From an uncultured Armatimonadota bacterium (GTDB lineage: Bacteria > Armatimonadota > Fimbriimonadia > Fimbriimonadales > Fimbriimonadaceae), in NCBI GenBank assembly GCA_946478935.1, contig CAMLEL010000028.1:1-12847 (forward strand): a stretch of 12,847 bases of DNA, in the 5' to 3' direction. Each line of letters starts with the position of its first letter. The first letter of the stretch is position 1. The notes beneath the pieces are model-generated. The model had not been told where the DNA came from and ran no database searches. It worked only from the letters and a program-made list of their open reading frames with translations. A program made the position numbers and the translations under genes. Of the stretch, positions 6,661-12,847 are shown piece by piece.

Positions 6661-6870
6661 CTAGGGGACGGGATCGTGGCCGCCAGGGTGCCAGGGTCCG
6701 CAGCGGCAAATGCGTTTGAATCCCATCCAAGAACCCTTAAGCAGGCCATATTTCTCCACTGCTTGAAGTGTGTAGTGAGAACAGCTTGGCGTGTATCGAC
6801 AGGTTGGCGGCATCCATTTCGTGGTTTTCTGATAGAGGCGAATCAAGAAGATTCCAATTCGTCTGCCCAT
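6661..6870 (-). CDS. yidD: Membrane protein insertion efficiency factor YidD
   Basis: This 69-residue protein has the full family signature. An amphipathic N-terminal helix (GIFLIRLYQKTT) is followed by CRYTPSCSHY (C24, C30), KYGLLKGSW, and the end RCGPWHPGGHDPVP (C57). YidD is a small membrane-associated protein that aids insertion by YidC, and it almost always sits between rnpA and yidC as here. Its start overlaps the rnpA end by 28 bp, indicating translational coupling; no separate strong ribosome-binding site is visible. Confidence 0.96.
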   Translation of the reverse strand: MGRRIGIFLIRLYQKTTKWMPPTCRYTPSCSHYTLQAVEKYGLLKGSWMGFKRICRCGPWHPGGHDPVP

Positions 6871-7145
6871 CTCTGATTCATCCGGCCGACGGCGTCGGCG
6901 AGCTCGGCTTTCATTTCCTCAAAGCTCATCGATACTACGTTCGGGGTTGCGATCGCGATGTAGTCCAAGTCTGATCGCAGGTGTCGGTCCATCGTAGTCA
7001 AACTTTCCCGAATCCGTCTTTTGACCCAGTTCCGCCGTGCGTGGCAGCCGATTTTTTTCGAGGTGGCGATTCCCAAACCGCCTGCTCCCCGGTCTGCTGA
7101 AAGTCTGAAATGTTCAGTTGCGACCCGACGGCCCAGCTTGAACAC
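6843..7145 (-). CDS. rnpA: RNase P protein component (start codon uncertain)
   Basis: RnpA binds RNase P RNA and helps it recognise precursor-tRNA leaders. The family signature is clear: FKLGRRV...FRLS near the start, then the RNR-type motif ARRNWVKRRIRESL, and a C-terminal segment YIAIATPNV. The interval given uses GTG at 7145, the only ATG, GTG or TTG codon in this frame. That start truncates the family: the codons just before it read [14 protein letters not shown], matching the conserved N-terminal LRR...F residues. A CTG at 7184, overlapping the rpmH end by 8 bp, would give about 113 residues, the usual length. The frame stays open back to a TGA at 7310-7308, spanning nearly all of rpmH. 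The gene overlaps yidD by 28 bp at its other end. Confidence 0.93.
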   Translation of the reverse strand: MFKLGRRVATEHFRLSADRGAGGLGIATSKKIGCHARRNWVKRRIRESLTTMDRHLRSDLDYIAIATPNVVSMSFEEMKAELADAVGRMNQRWADELESS

Positions 7146-7176
7146 GGCATCGAATCGCGCTTTGCTGAGTCCGGGT

Positions 7177-7311
7177 CTACGCAGAAATCTTGTGGCGACC
7201 CTTGGCTCGGCGTCGCTTGAGGGTGTTCTGGCCGTCGGTCGTGCGCATACGGATCCGAAATCCGTGCGTCTTGCTCCGGTGGCGATTATTGGGTTGGTAA
7301 GTCCTTTTCAT
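7177..7311 (-). CDS. rpmH: 50S ribosomal protein L34
   Basis: The 44-codon gene encodes the highly basic L34 of the large ribosomal subunit. It begins [19 protein letters not shown] and continues RMRTTDG to end AKGRHKISA; every family-defining residue block is present and the length is exactly normal. It is too short for many gene finders but unmistakable. GAAG lies two to five bases before the ATG (a weak Shine-Dalgarno). It is the first gene of the rpmH-rnpA-yidD-yidC-jag cluster. Its 3' end overlaps the extended rnpA frame, which is shifted by one base. The neighbour upstream is leuC, 72 bp away, where dnaA is found in many bacteria. Confidence 0.97.
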   Translation of the reverse strand: MKRTYQPNNRHRSKTHGFRIRMRTTDGQNTLKRRRAKGRHKISA

Positions 7312-7344
7312 GGCTTCTATTCGTCTTAATCAGTTTGACAGCGG

Positions 7345-7373
7345 ATTGTACCCGACCCACACGAGCGGTGGGT
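7345..7373 (-). promoter_or_regulatory. Hairpin and possible -10 box between leuC and rpmH
   Basis: After the leuC stop the minus strand carries ACCCAC-CGCTCGT-GTGGGT (7373-7355), a 6-bp stem, closely followed by TACAAT (7350-7345), five of six to the -10 consensus. The hairpin could end leuC transcripts, although no T-run follows. TACAAT could start the rpmH transcript with a leader of about 25-30 bases. No good -35 box is seen, so the promoter call is weak. Confidence 0.3.
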
Positions 7374-7383
7374 ACGTGAGCCC

Positions 7384-8760
7384 CTACTGCTGTGCTGGTG
7401 AAAACCTGCCAACCAAGGCCGTTGCCGCTGCGGTGGCCGGGCTGACCAGATGCGTTCGAGAGCCAGGACCCTGACGACCTTCATAGGGTCGGTTGCTGGT
7501 GGACGCGCTGCGCTCCTGAGGGCGGAGTATGTCACCGTTCATTCCCAGACACATGGAGCATCCGGCCCGGTGCCACTCAAAACCGGCTTCCCGGAATACC
7601 TGATCCAGACCTTCTTCCTCCGCCAAGGCTTTGACTGCTGCGCTTCCGGGCACGACCATCGCACGCACGCCATCCGCAACATGCTTACCGCGCACAACTT
7701 GGGCGGCTTCCCGCAGATCCTCAATTCTCGAGTTGGTGCAGGAGCCGATAAAAACGGTGTTGACGGGAGTTTCCGTGAGCCGGTCTCCCGGCTTCAGTCC
7801 CATGTACTTTTGGGCTCGCTCTTCGCCTGCGTCGCGCGGTTCAGGAATGGTCTGGTCGATGTCGATGGTCATCGCCGGGGTTGTCCCCCATGTGACTTGT
7901 GGCTTCAGATGGCTGACGTCCAAAACCTCGAGCCGGTCATAGTCCGACTCGCTGTCGGTTTTTAGTTCACGCGAGGATTCCACCATGGCATCAAAGTCGG
8001 CGCCCTTGGGTGCGAAGGGCCGATCTCCTTCAGCGATGTAGTCGAATGTGGTCTGGTCGGGAGCGATCAAGCCTGCCCGGGCGCCCATCTCGATCGACAT
8101 GTTGCAGATGGTCATGCGGCCGCTCATGGGCAGTCGCCGGATGGCTTCTCCAAAGTATTCCACCACAAAGCCGGTACCCCCTCCGGCTCCAATTTTGCGG
8201 ATGATGGCAAGGATGATGTCCTTGGCAGTGATACCGACAGGTATCTCACCATCGATTCGGATGCCCATCGACTTTGCCTTGCCGCTCGCTCGAAGAGTCT
8301 GCGTGGCAAGAACGTGCTCGACTTCCGTCGTTCCGATTCCAAATGCGAGAGCGCCAAAGGCTCCGTGGGTCGAGGTGTGGCTGTCTCCACAGACGATAGT
8401 CAGTCCCGGCAAGGTGATTCCGAGTTGCGGACCAATAATGTGAACAATCCCCTGCTTCTCGTGGCCGTATCCGTATAGCGGAACGCCAAACTCCTTCGCA
8501 TTCTTGGCCAGCGCCACGAGTTGCTTGCCACTCAGCGACTCTTCGTCGATCTCCCGTCCATCGGTCGGAACATTGTGATCGACGGTTGCGAAAGTAAGAT
8601 CGGGGCGACGCACACTGCGATTGCGCTCCCGGAGACCGTCGAATGCCTGCGGCGACGTAACTTCGTGTACAAGGTGGCGATCGATGTACAGCAGGGCGCC
8701 TCCTCCGGGCAGCTCGGACACCACATGGCGATCCCAGACCTTGTCGAACAGGGTGGACAT
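7384..8760 (-). CDS. leuC: 3-isopropylmalate dehydratase large subunit
   Basis: LeuC with LeuD isomerises 2-isopropylmalate to 3-isopropylmalate in leucine synthesis in the cytoplasm. The 458-residue protein starts [14 protein letters not shown], as the family does. It has the active-site blocks DHNVPT (61-66), [13 protein letters not shown] (124-136) and FIGSCTNSR. The three cysteines for the [4Fe-4S] cluster are C341, C401 and C404 ([10 protein letters not shown]), and the C-terminal end is [23 protein letters not shown]. Length is normal. AAGGA lies only one or two bases before the ATG, a tight spacing. leuD and the other leucine genes are not next to it, so the partner subunit must be encoded elsewhere. 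It is divergent from the phosphomannomutase gene. Confidence 0.97.
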   Translation of the reverse strand: MSTLFDKVWDRHVVSELPGGGALLYIDRHLVHEVTSPQAFDGLRERNRSVRRPDLTFATVDHNVPTDGREIDEESLSGKQLVALAKNAKEFGVPLYGYGHEKQGIVHIIGPQLGITLPGLTIVCGDSHTSTHGAFGALAFGIGTTEVEHVLATQTLRASGKAKSMGIRIDGEIPVGITAKDIILAIIRKIGAGGGTGFVVEYFGEAIRRLPMSGRMTICNMSIEMGARAGLIAPDQTTFDYIAEGDRPFAPKGADFDAMVESSRELKTDSESDYDRLEVLDVSHLKPQVTWGTTPAMTIDIDQTIPEPRDAGEERAQKYMGLKPGDRLTETPVNTVFIGSCTNSRIEDLREAAQVVRGKHVADGVRAMVVPGSAAVKALAEEEGLDQVFREAGFEWHRAGCSMCLGMNGDILRPQERSASTSNRPYEGRQGPGSRTHLVSPATAAATALVGRFSPAQQ

Positions 8761-8847
8761 ATCCTTATTCTACGTTCTCGCCGGGCATGACGTCTGCGCG
8801 GGCCGCCCAGGATGCGATCGGATGACGATCCGTGATCGTGAATCGTC

Positions 8848-8853
8848 TAAACT
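8848..8853 (+). promoter_or_regulatory. Putative -10 box of the hexose-phosphate mutase gene
   Basis: TAAACT fits the -10 pattern and ends eight bases before the ATG at 8862. Transcription would start at or beside the start codon, and no Shine-Dalgarno sequence is present, so the message may be leaderless. The -35 region is unconvincing. The 101-bp divergent spacer also holds GATCG/CGATC half-repeats at 8816-8830. Confidence 0.4.
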
Positions 8854-8861
8854 AGCGTCCA

Positions 8862-10220
8862 ATGGGCCAGTATCTTGCTTGCTTCAAAGCTTATGACGTG
8901 CGCGGCAAGGTGCCGGGCGAACTCAACCCTGAAATTGCCTACGCCATCGGTCGAGCTTACGCCCACCAGATTCTGCCGAAAAAGGTTTGCATTGGATACG
9001 ACATTCGGCTCAGCGGACCGGACCTGTATCGGGCCCTGGCCCAGGGATTGAATGATGCCGGTGTCGATGTCATGCATCTCGGCATGATCGGGACCGAAAT
9101 GGTGTATTTCGCAACCGCCGCTTACGAACTGGATGGCGGGATCATGATCACGGCCAGCCATAACCCGCCGGAGTACAACGGCATGAAAATGGTGCGGTCG
9201 CAGAGCCGACCCATTTCAGGCGATACCGGATTAAAGGAAATCGAGAAGCTGACGGCGACCTATGTGGAGTCGCGGCCCATTCCTACTGGCAACGGCCACA
9301 TCGAAAACAAAGACTGCTATGAGGATTTTGTCGAGCACCTGCTCAAGGTTGTCGACTTGACGGGAGTGAAGCCGCTCAAAATTCTGGCCGACCCTGGAAA
9401 TGGAGCAGCCGGTTTGGCGTTGAACCACCTCCTACCGCGCATCCCTCTGAACGTCGACCAAATCCGCTCGGAGGCAGACGGGCATTTTCCATACGGGGTC
9501 CCAAATCCAATATTGGAAGAGTCGCGCGCGATGACTGAGGAGGCCCTTCAAAAGGGCGAGTATGCGTTCGGGGTCGCTTGGGACGGAGATTACGACCGCT
9601 GCTTCTTTTTCGACGAGCGCGGAGTCTTCATTGAGGGCTATTACATTGTCGGACTTCTTGCCCAGGCGATCCTGCAAAAGGAACCGCATCACACGATCAT
9701 TTATGATCCTCGGCTGACTTGGAACACCTTGGAAATCGTCGAGCGGCTGGGCGGCAAAGCCGTGGTGTGCAAGAGTGGGCATGCCTTCATCAAGGAAAAG
9801 ATGCGAGCCCAGGACGCCACATATGGTGGGGAAATGAGCGCCCACCACTACTTCAAGGACCACTGGTATTGCGACAGCGGCATGATCCCCTTCCTGCTCA
9901 TTGCCCGGCTCGTTTCCCAAACGGGTCGCACCCTTGGAGGCTTGGTCGACGAGATGATTCAGAACTACCCTTGCTCTGGAGAGATCAACTCAAGCGTTGC
10001 AGACGTCGCAGCGACTCTCGAAAAGGTGGAGCAGCACTATGCCGACGGAAAGATCGACAAGTTGGACGGTCTATCCGTGGAGTACCCCAATTGGCGTTTC
10101 AATCTTCGAGGCTCCAACACGGAGCCGGTTATCCGCTTGAATGTGGAGTCTCGCGGGGACAAAGCATTGATGGAATCCAAGACCACTGAGTTGTTGGGCC
10201 TAATTCGCGGGGATGCTTAA
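8862..10220 (+). CDS. manB: Phosphomannomutase/phosphoglucomutase
   Basis: The 452-residue enzyme moves phosphate between C6 and C1 of mannose or glucose, supplying GDP-mannose or UDP-glucose precursors for surface polysaccharides. The four alpha-D-phosphohexomutase sites are intact: catalytic serine S99 in TASHNPP, the Mg2+ loop DGDYDRC (D241, D243, D245), the sugar-specificity loop GEMSAHHYF (323-331) and the phosphate-binding loop RGSNTEP (416-422). FKAYDVRG at the N-terminus and HHYF...YCDSGMIP resemble the ManB/CpsG and AlgC type, which act on mannose or on both sugars; specificity is inferred. The gene has no visible Shine-Dalgarno sequence and a -10 box eight bases before the ATG. A strong terminator begins 92 bp after the stop. 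Confidence 0.93.
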   Translation: MGQYLACFKAYDVRGKVPGELNPEIAYAIGRAYAHQILPKKVCIGYDIRLSGPDLYRALAQGLNDAGVDVMHLGMIGTEMVYFATAAYELDGGIMITASHNPPEYNGMKMVRSQSRPISGDTGLKEIEKLTATYVESRPIPTGNGHIENKDCYEDFVEHLLKVVDLTGVKPLKILADPGNGAAGLALNHLLPRIPLNVDQIRSEADGHFPYGVPNPILEESRAMTEEALQKGEYAFGVAWDGDYDRCFFFDERGVFIEGYYIVGLLAQAILQKEPHHTIIYDPRLTWNTLEIVERLGGKAVVCKSGHAFIKEKMRAQDATYGGEMSAHHYFKDHWYCDSGMIPFLLIARLVSQTGRTLGGLVDEMIQNYPCSGEINSSVADVAATLEKVEQHYADGKIDKLDGLSVEYPNWRFNLRGSNTEPVIRLNVESRGDKALMESKTTELLGLIRGDA

Positions 10221-10301
10221 CAGCGATTTAACGGCGACACTTCAAAACTCTTCATACGGAAGTTCATTCCCCAAAACCGAGATTCCGAGAAGAGGATCGA
10301 A

Positions 10302-10364
10302 ATGATGGCAATGCCTCCACCCTTTGCGTGGAGGCAATTTTTTCCTCCGGGCGAACCGCGTTAG
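10302..10364 (+). CDS. Possible 20-codon small ORF overlapping the terminator
   Basis: AGAGGA (10291-10296) lies five bases before ATG at 10302, the best-placed Shine-Dalgarno sequence I found in this window. The frame runs 20 codons to TAG and starts MMAMPPPFAWRQFF. It spans the whole intrinsic terminator hairpin and its T-run, so a ribosome here would prevent the hairpin from forming. The start is duplicated (ATGATG). It could be a leader peptide, a small protein, or chance; the composition is no guide at this length. Confidence 0.25.
   Translation: MMAMPPPFAWRQFFPPGEPR
10312..10343 (+). terminator. Intrinsic terminator
   Basis: TGCCTCCAC-CCTTTGC-GTGGAGGCA forms a perfect 9-bp, GC-rich stem with a 7-base loop, followed after one A by six T residues. 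It is the only textbook Rho-independent terminator I found in the window and ends the mutase transcript about 90 bp after its stop codon. Confidence 0.92.
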
Positions 10365-10379
10365 GAAGGTCCTGCCAGG

Positions 10380-10409
10380 TTGCCCTGATCCCTCCCGGAC
10401 AAGTAAAAT
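10380..10409 (+). promoter_or_regulatory. Putative promoter of the J-domain/WD40 gene
   Basis: TTGCCC (10380-10385, four of six to -35) and TAAAAT (10404-10409, five of six to -10) are 18 bp apart. They lie between the terminator and the TTG start at 10451, giving a leader of about 35 bases. Confidence 0.4.
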
Positions 10410-10450
10410 AGAGGTTTGCTGCCTGGACCTTTGGCAGATCGGACCACGAC

Positions 10451-11617
10451 TTGAAGACCCTGACCGCTACCTATTACGACATTTTGGGAGTTGGCCCGAA
10501 TGCGGAGCAAGAGACGCTGCGAAAAGCCTATCGCCGTCTGGCTCAAAAGCACCATCCCGACGTCAGCGCCGATCCCCTTGCCCATGAGAACATGGCGCGG
10601 ATCAATGAGGCATTTCAAACGCTCATGGATCCGGCGCGGCGGTCCGAATATGATGCGCTCCTACGCGGCGGAGGTTTGGACGCCGAGGCCGGGCCAAGGA
10701 ATGACCTTCGAAAGCCCGTCGTGGTCAAGCTCAAGGGCCGGCTAAAGGCTCACCTGACCCCGGTCTATGCAGTGGGCTTCACCCCAGACACCGCGCAACT
10801 GATTTCGAGCGCCTTCGACAACGAAATGATCTGGTGGTCCGATGCGGGAACTCCAGAGCGGCGGATGAAACTGGACAACGGCGTGATCTCCGTACTGAAA
10901 GCATTTCCGGAAGAGAGGTTGGTTGCGGCCGGCAGCGCCGAATCTCAAATCAGCTTCTGGCATCTGAACGGCAGACGAGTTGAGTCTTGGAAGGCCTCGA
11001 ACGAAGAGTGGGTGTCCTGCCTTTCGATCAGCCCCGATGGCAACTCCCTGGCGACCGGATCGCTACATCATACGCTCTCGGTCTGCGATACCCACAACGG
11101 CAAAATCCGCTATCGCAAGGTGGACCACTCCGACGCGGTGACCGCGGTGGCCTGGTCGGCAAACGGAAAATACTTGGCGACGGGCTCGGCGGATGCTACG
11201 GTCTGCATCTTAAATGGCGAAACCGGGACCACGATGCACACGATTCGGCAAGTACGTTCGACGGTGACCGCTCTTGCATTCTCGCCCGACGCGCGGTATC
11301 TGGCTGTTGCCGCCGTCGACCTGTCGATCCGTGTTTTTCGCCTGAGCGATGGTGTGATGGAAAAGATGGTGTACGGTCATACCAAGCCCATTGAAGCCTT
11401 GGCTTTCCATCCCAACTCCTGGCTGATTGCGAGCGGCTCGCGGGATGGAACCGTCGGACTCTGGAATGCGGCGAAAGGTATTGGCAACGTCCGAATCGAG
11501 GCGAGTTCGCGCCCTGTTTCTTGCGTGGCGTTTAGCCCCGACGGCAAGTTCATGGCGGCAGGAGGGCAGGACAAGTTGGTCCGCCTGTGGGACGTCACCG
11601 CCAAAGACTCGGATTAA
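10451..11617 (+). CDS. J-domain protein fused to WD40 propeller
   Basis: The 388-residue protein has two parts. Residues 7-70 are a complete J-domain (YYDILGVGPNAEQETLRKAY, with HPD at 35-37, then FQTLMDPARRSEYD), the part of DnaJ co-chaperones that stimulates Hsp70 ATPase. A linker (72-92) leads to seven WD40-like repeats (about 94-383), with SPDG, ATGS and LW/RLWD blade motifs, enough for one closed propeller that usually binds protein partners. The DnaJ glycine-rich, zinc-finger and C-terminal client domains are absent. It is probably a cytoplasmic adaptor that recruits DnaK to a propeller-bound partner; this is inference. The start is TTG: no ATG or GTG lies in frame after the upstream TAG and before the J-domain, and there is no clear Shine-Dalgarno sequence. 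No dnaK or grpE lies nearby. Confidence 0.88.
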   Translation: MKTLTATYYDILGVGPNAEQETLRKAYRRLAQKHHPDVSADPLAHENMARINEAFQTLMDPARRSEYDALLRGGGLDAEAGPRNDLRKPVVVKLKGRLKAHLTPVYAVGFTPDTAQLISSAFDNEMIWWSDAGTPERRMKLDNGVISVLKAFPEERLVAAGSAESQISFWHLNGRRVESWKASNEEWVSCLSISPDGNSLATGSLHHTLSVCDTHNGKIRYRKVDHSDAVTAVAWSANGKYLATGSADATVCILNGETGTTMHTIRQVRSTVTALAFSPDARYLAVAAVDLSIRVFRLSDGVMEKMVYGHTKPIEALAFHPNSWLIASGSRDGTVGLWNAAKGIGNVRIEASSRPVSCVAFSPDGKFMAAGGQDKLVRLWDVTAKDSD

Positions 11618-11628
11618 CGCAAAGTAAC

Positions 11629-11648
11629 TGTCTCGAATTGGCGAGGCA
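11629..11648 (+). terminator. Weak hairpin after the J-domain/WD40 gene
   Basis: TGTCTCG-AATTGG-CGAGGCA makes a 7-bp stem with one G-T pair, starting 12 bases after the stop codon. Only three Ts follow (CGGTTTG), so it is at best a weak terminator. Confidence 0.3.
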
Positions 11649-11812
11649 CGGTTTGACCGCGATTTGGGCTCTCTCAACCATCTCATTGCTTAGCGAATGG
11701 ATTGCTTGGATCGCAGCCGTTCGCGGCCGCGAATGCCAATACCTTACAAATTCCTTTTGCACTCCAGGGCCGGAATGCGCCAGACTTACGCACGGTTCAC
11801 CGCATCGAACTC
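11649..11812. other. Intergenic region before the permease
   Basis: I find no gene or RNA here. It contains a perfect 14-bp palindrome, TTCGCGGCCGCGAA (11720-11733), and a TACAAA (11745-11750) that could be a -10 box, though without a -35 partner. The 64 bases before the permease start show no Shine-Dalgarno sequence. Confidence 0.4.
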
Positions 11813-12847
11813 ATGACTAGCCAAAGCGAGCTCATTCAACGCCGACCCAGCGCTTTCAAGCGATGGCTTTTGGCAGGTCATATTCGCGAGCCAGACGGGC
11901 CCCACCTACAGGAGCGTGAGCCCCATCCGACCCATCCCTGGTGGAAGGTCATGTGTTTGACGGGAGTCGACTACTTCTCAACTCTGGGATACCAGCCTGG
12001 TATTGCAGCCCTGGTGGCCGGTTCGCTTTCCCCAATTGCCACGCTTGTCTTGGTCTTGTTGACGCTTTTCGGCGCCTTGCCCATGTACAAGCGAGTCGCC
12101 AAGGAGAGCCCGCACGGAGATGGATCAATCTCAATGCTGGAGCGAGTCCTTCCCTTTTGGGGCGGCAAGCTTTTTGTGCTCTCGCTCATTGGATTCGCTG
12201 CGACGGGCTTTATCATCACCATCACCCTCTCGGCGGCGGACGCCACTGCCCACATTATCGAAAACCCATTCCTGCACGAAGCGCTGCAGGGCCGACAGGT
12301 TCCCATTACCTTCTTGCTGCTCGGGGCGCTTGGCGCTGTCTTTCTGAAGGGCTTCAAGGAGGCGGTCGGGATCGCCGTCGCTCTGGTGGCGCTTTACATT
12401 GGGCTCAACCTGGTGATCGTGGGCTGGAGCATCGCGCAGATTGCAATGCATCCAGAATACATTGGCAATTGGCGCGATGCACTCAGCCTGAGACACAGCA
12501 ATCCGGCAATGTTGATTGTGGCCGCGTTGCTCGTGTTTCCAAAACTGGCGCTTGGCCTGTCCGGATTTGAGACTGGAGTGGTGGTGATGCCGTTGGTGAA
12601 GGGCGATCCGACCGATGATCCCGAGCGACCCGCTGGCCGAATCCGTAACGCGCAGAAGCTTCTCACCACCTCCGCGCTCATCATGAGCGTGATGCTCCTC
12701 ACCAGCAGCTTTGCCACCACTCTGCTGATCCCGGCTGAAGAGTTCCAACCGGGTGGTGAAGCCAATGGCCGGGCCTTGGCATATCTGGCTCACAAGCTCT
12801 TCGGTGACGGCTTTGGAACGATCTACGACATCAGCACCATTCTCATC
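11813..12847 (+). CDS. APC-family permease, N-terminal part (cut by window edge)
   Basis: From ATG at 11813 the frame is open for 345 codons to the end of the window. The first 43 residues are cytoplasmic and charged. Then comes [20 protein letters not shown], the opening helix typical of amino acid-polyamine-organocation (APC) permeases, with its broken Gly-rich turn (STLGYQPG). At least six further hydrophobic helices follow (for example [50 protein letters not shown]). [17 protein letters not shown] resembles the helix 6 region of amino acid transporters. The protein is therefore a proton- or sodium-coupled carrier in the cytoplasmic membrane, probably for amino acids; the substrate is unknown. 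ATG at 11813 is taken as the start because it precedes a full N-terminal tail; it has no Shine-Dalgarno sequence. The C-terminus is missing. Confidence 0.85.
   Translation, partial: MTSQSELIQRRPSAFKRWLLAGHIREPDGPHLQEREPHPTHPWWKVMCLTGVDYFSTLGYQPGIAALVAGSLSPIATLVLVLLTLFGALPMYKRVAKESPHGDGSISMLERVLPFWGGKLFVLSLIGFAATGFIITITLSAADATAHIIENPFLHEALQGRQVPITFLLLGALGAVFLKGFKEAVGIAVALVALYIGLNLVIVGWSIAQIAMHPEYIGNWRDALSLRHSNPAMLIVAALLVFPKLALGLSGFETGVVVMPLVKGDPTDDPERPAGRIRNAQKLLTTSALIMSVMLLTSSFATTLLIPAEEFQPGGEANGRALAYLAHKLFGDGFGTIYDISTILI

Noticed and set aside
7335..7340. A perfect TTGACA on the plus strand
   Set aside because: No -10 box follows at 16-18 bp and all genes for over 1 kb to the right are on the minus strand.
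11720..11733. Perfect palindrome TTCGCGGCCGCGAA
   Set aside because: It is GC-rich, isolated, and not placed over a convincing promoter, so it is probably chance; it is only noted in the intergenic entry.
12131..12793. A 220-codon minus-strand frame rich in His and Gln
   Set aside because: It is antisense to the APC permease, which has clear membrane helices and family motifs. The frame has no such features.
1..12847. Search by eye for tRNAs, insertion sequences, CRISPR arrays and defence genes
   Set aside because: No transposase, terminal repeats, spaced direct repeats or tRNA arms were recognised. The genes are housekeeping or envelope functions, so I do not claim a defence or mobile system here.

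Overview
The window reads as ordinary chromosomal DNA from a GC-rich, free-living bacterium with a two-membrane envelope. I see no insertion sequence, phage, CRISPR or tRNA gene. Two genes for H-X9-DG-type pilin-related proteins, a family expanded in Armatimonadota and Planctomycetes, together with Shine-Dalgarno-poor starts and the gene mix, suggest Armatimonadota (Fimbriimonas-like). That placement is inference.

Left part (1-4303). A truncated minus-strand gene with a helix-turn-helix-like N-terminus (1-202) diverges from rnpB, the RNase P RNA (281-600), which has a perfect 10-bp P1 helix. A secreted, possibly outer-membrane protein follows (634-1245). It meets plsC (1235-1915, minus) tail to tail with an 11-bp overlap. 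plsC is the last gene of a minus-strand run of three: a pilin-like H-X9-DG protein (2435-2968), a lipoprotein-like paralogue (1928-2386), then the acyltransferase. A major facilitator transporter (3047-4303) is transcribed divergently from this run.

Centre (4337-8760, all minus). The conserved cluster rpmH-rnpA-yidD-yidC-jag (7311 down to 4337) couples a ribosomal protein, the RNase P protein and the membrane-insertion machinery. Its usual upstream neighbour dnaA is absent; leuC (isopropylmalate dehydratase large subunit) sits there instead. rnpA has no conventional start codon upstream of its conserved N-terminal residues, and its open frame runs back through most of rpmH. An almost perfect palindrome resembling a lac-type operator lies between yidC and jag.

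Right part (8862-12847, all plus). This holds a phosphomannomutase/phosphoglucomutase gene, a strong intrinsic terminator overlapped by a 20-codon ORF with a very good ribosome-binding site, a J-domain protein fused to a seven-bladed WD40 propeller, and the first 345 codons of an APC-type permease cut by the window edge.

Both RNase P subunit genes, rnpB and rnpA, lie within 7 kb of each other. The best leads are the rnpA/rpmH overlap, the apparent change of the GGU tRNA-binding motif in the RNase P RNA, the H-X9-DG pair with two different membrane anchors, the J-domain-WD40 fusion, and the small ORF laid over a terminator.
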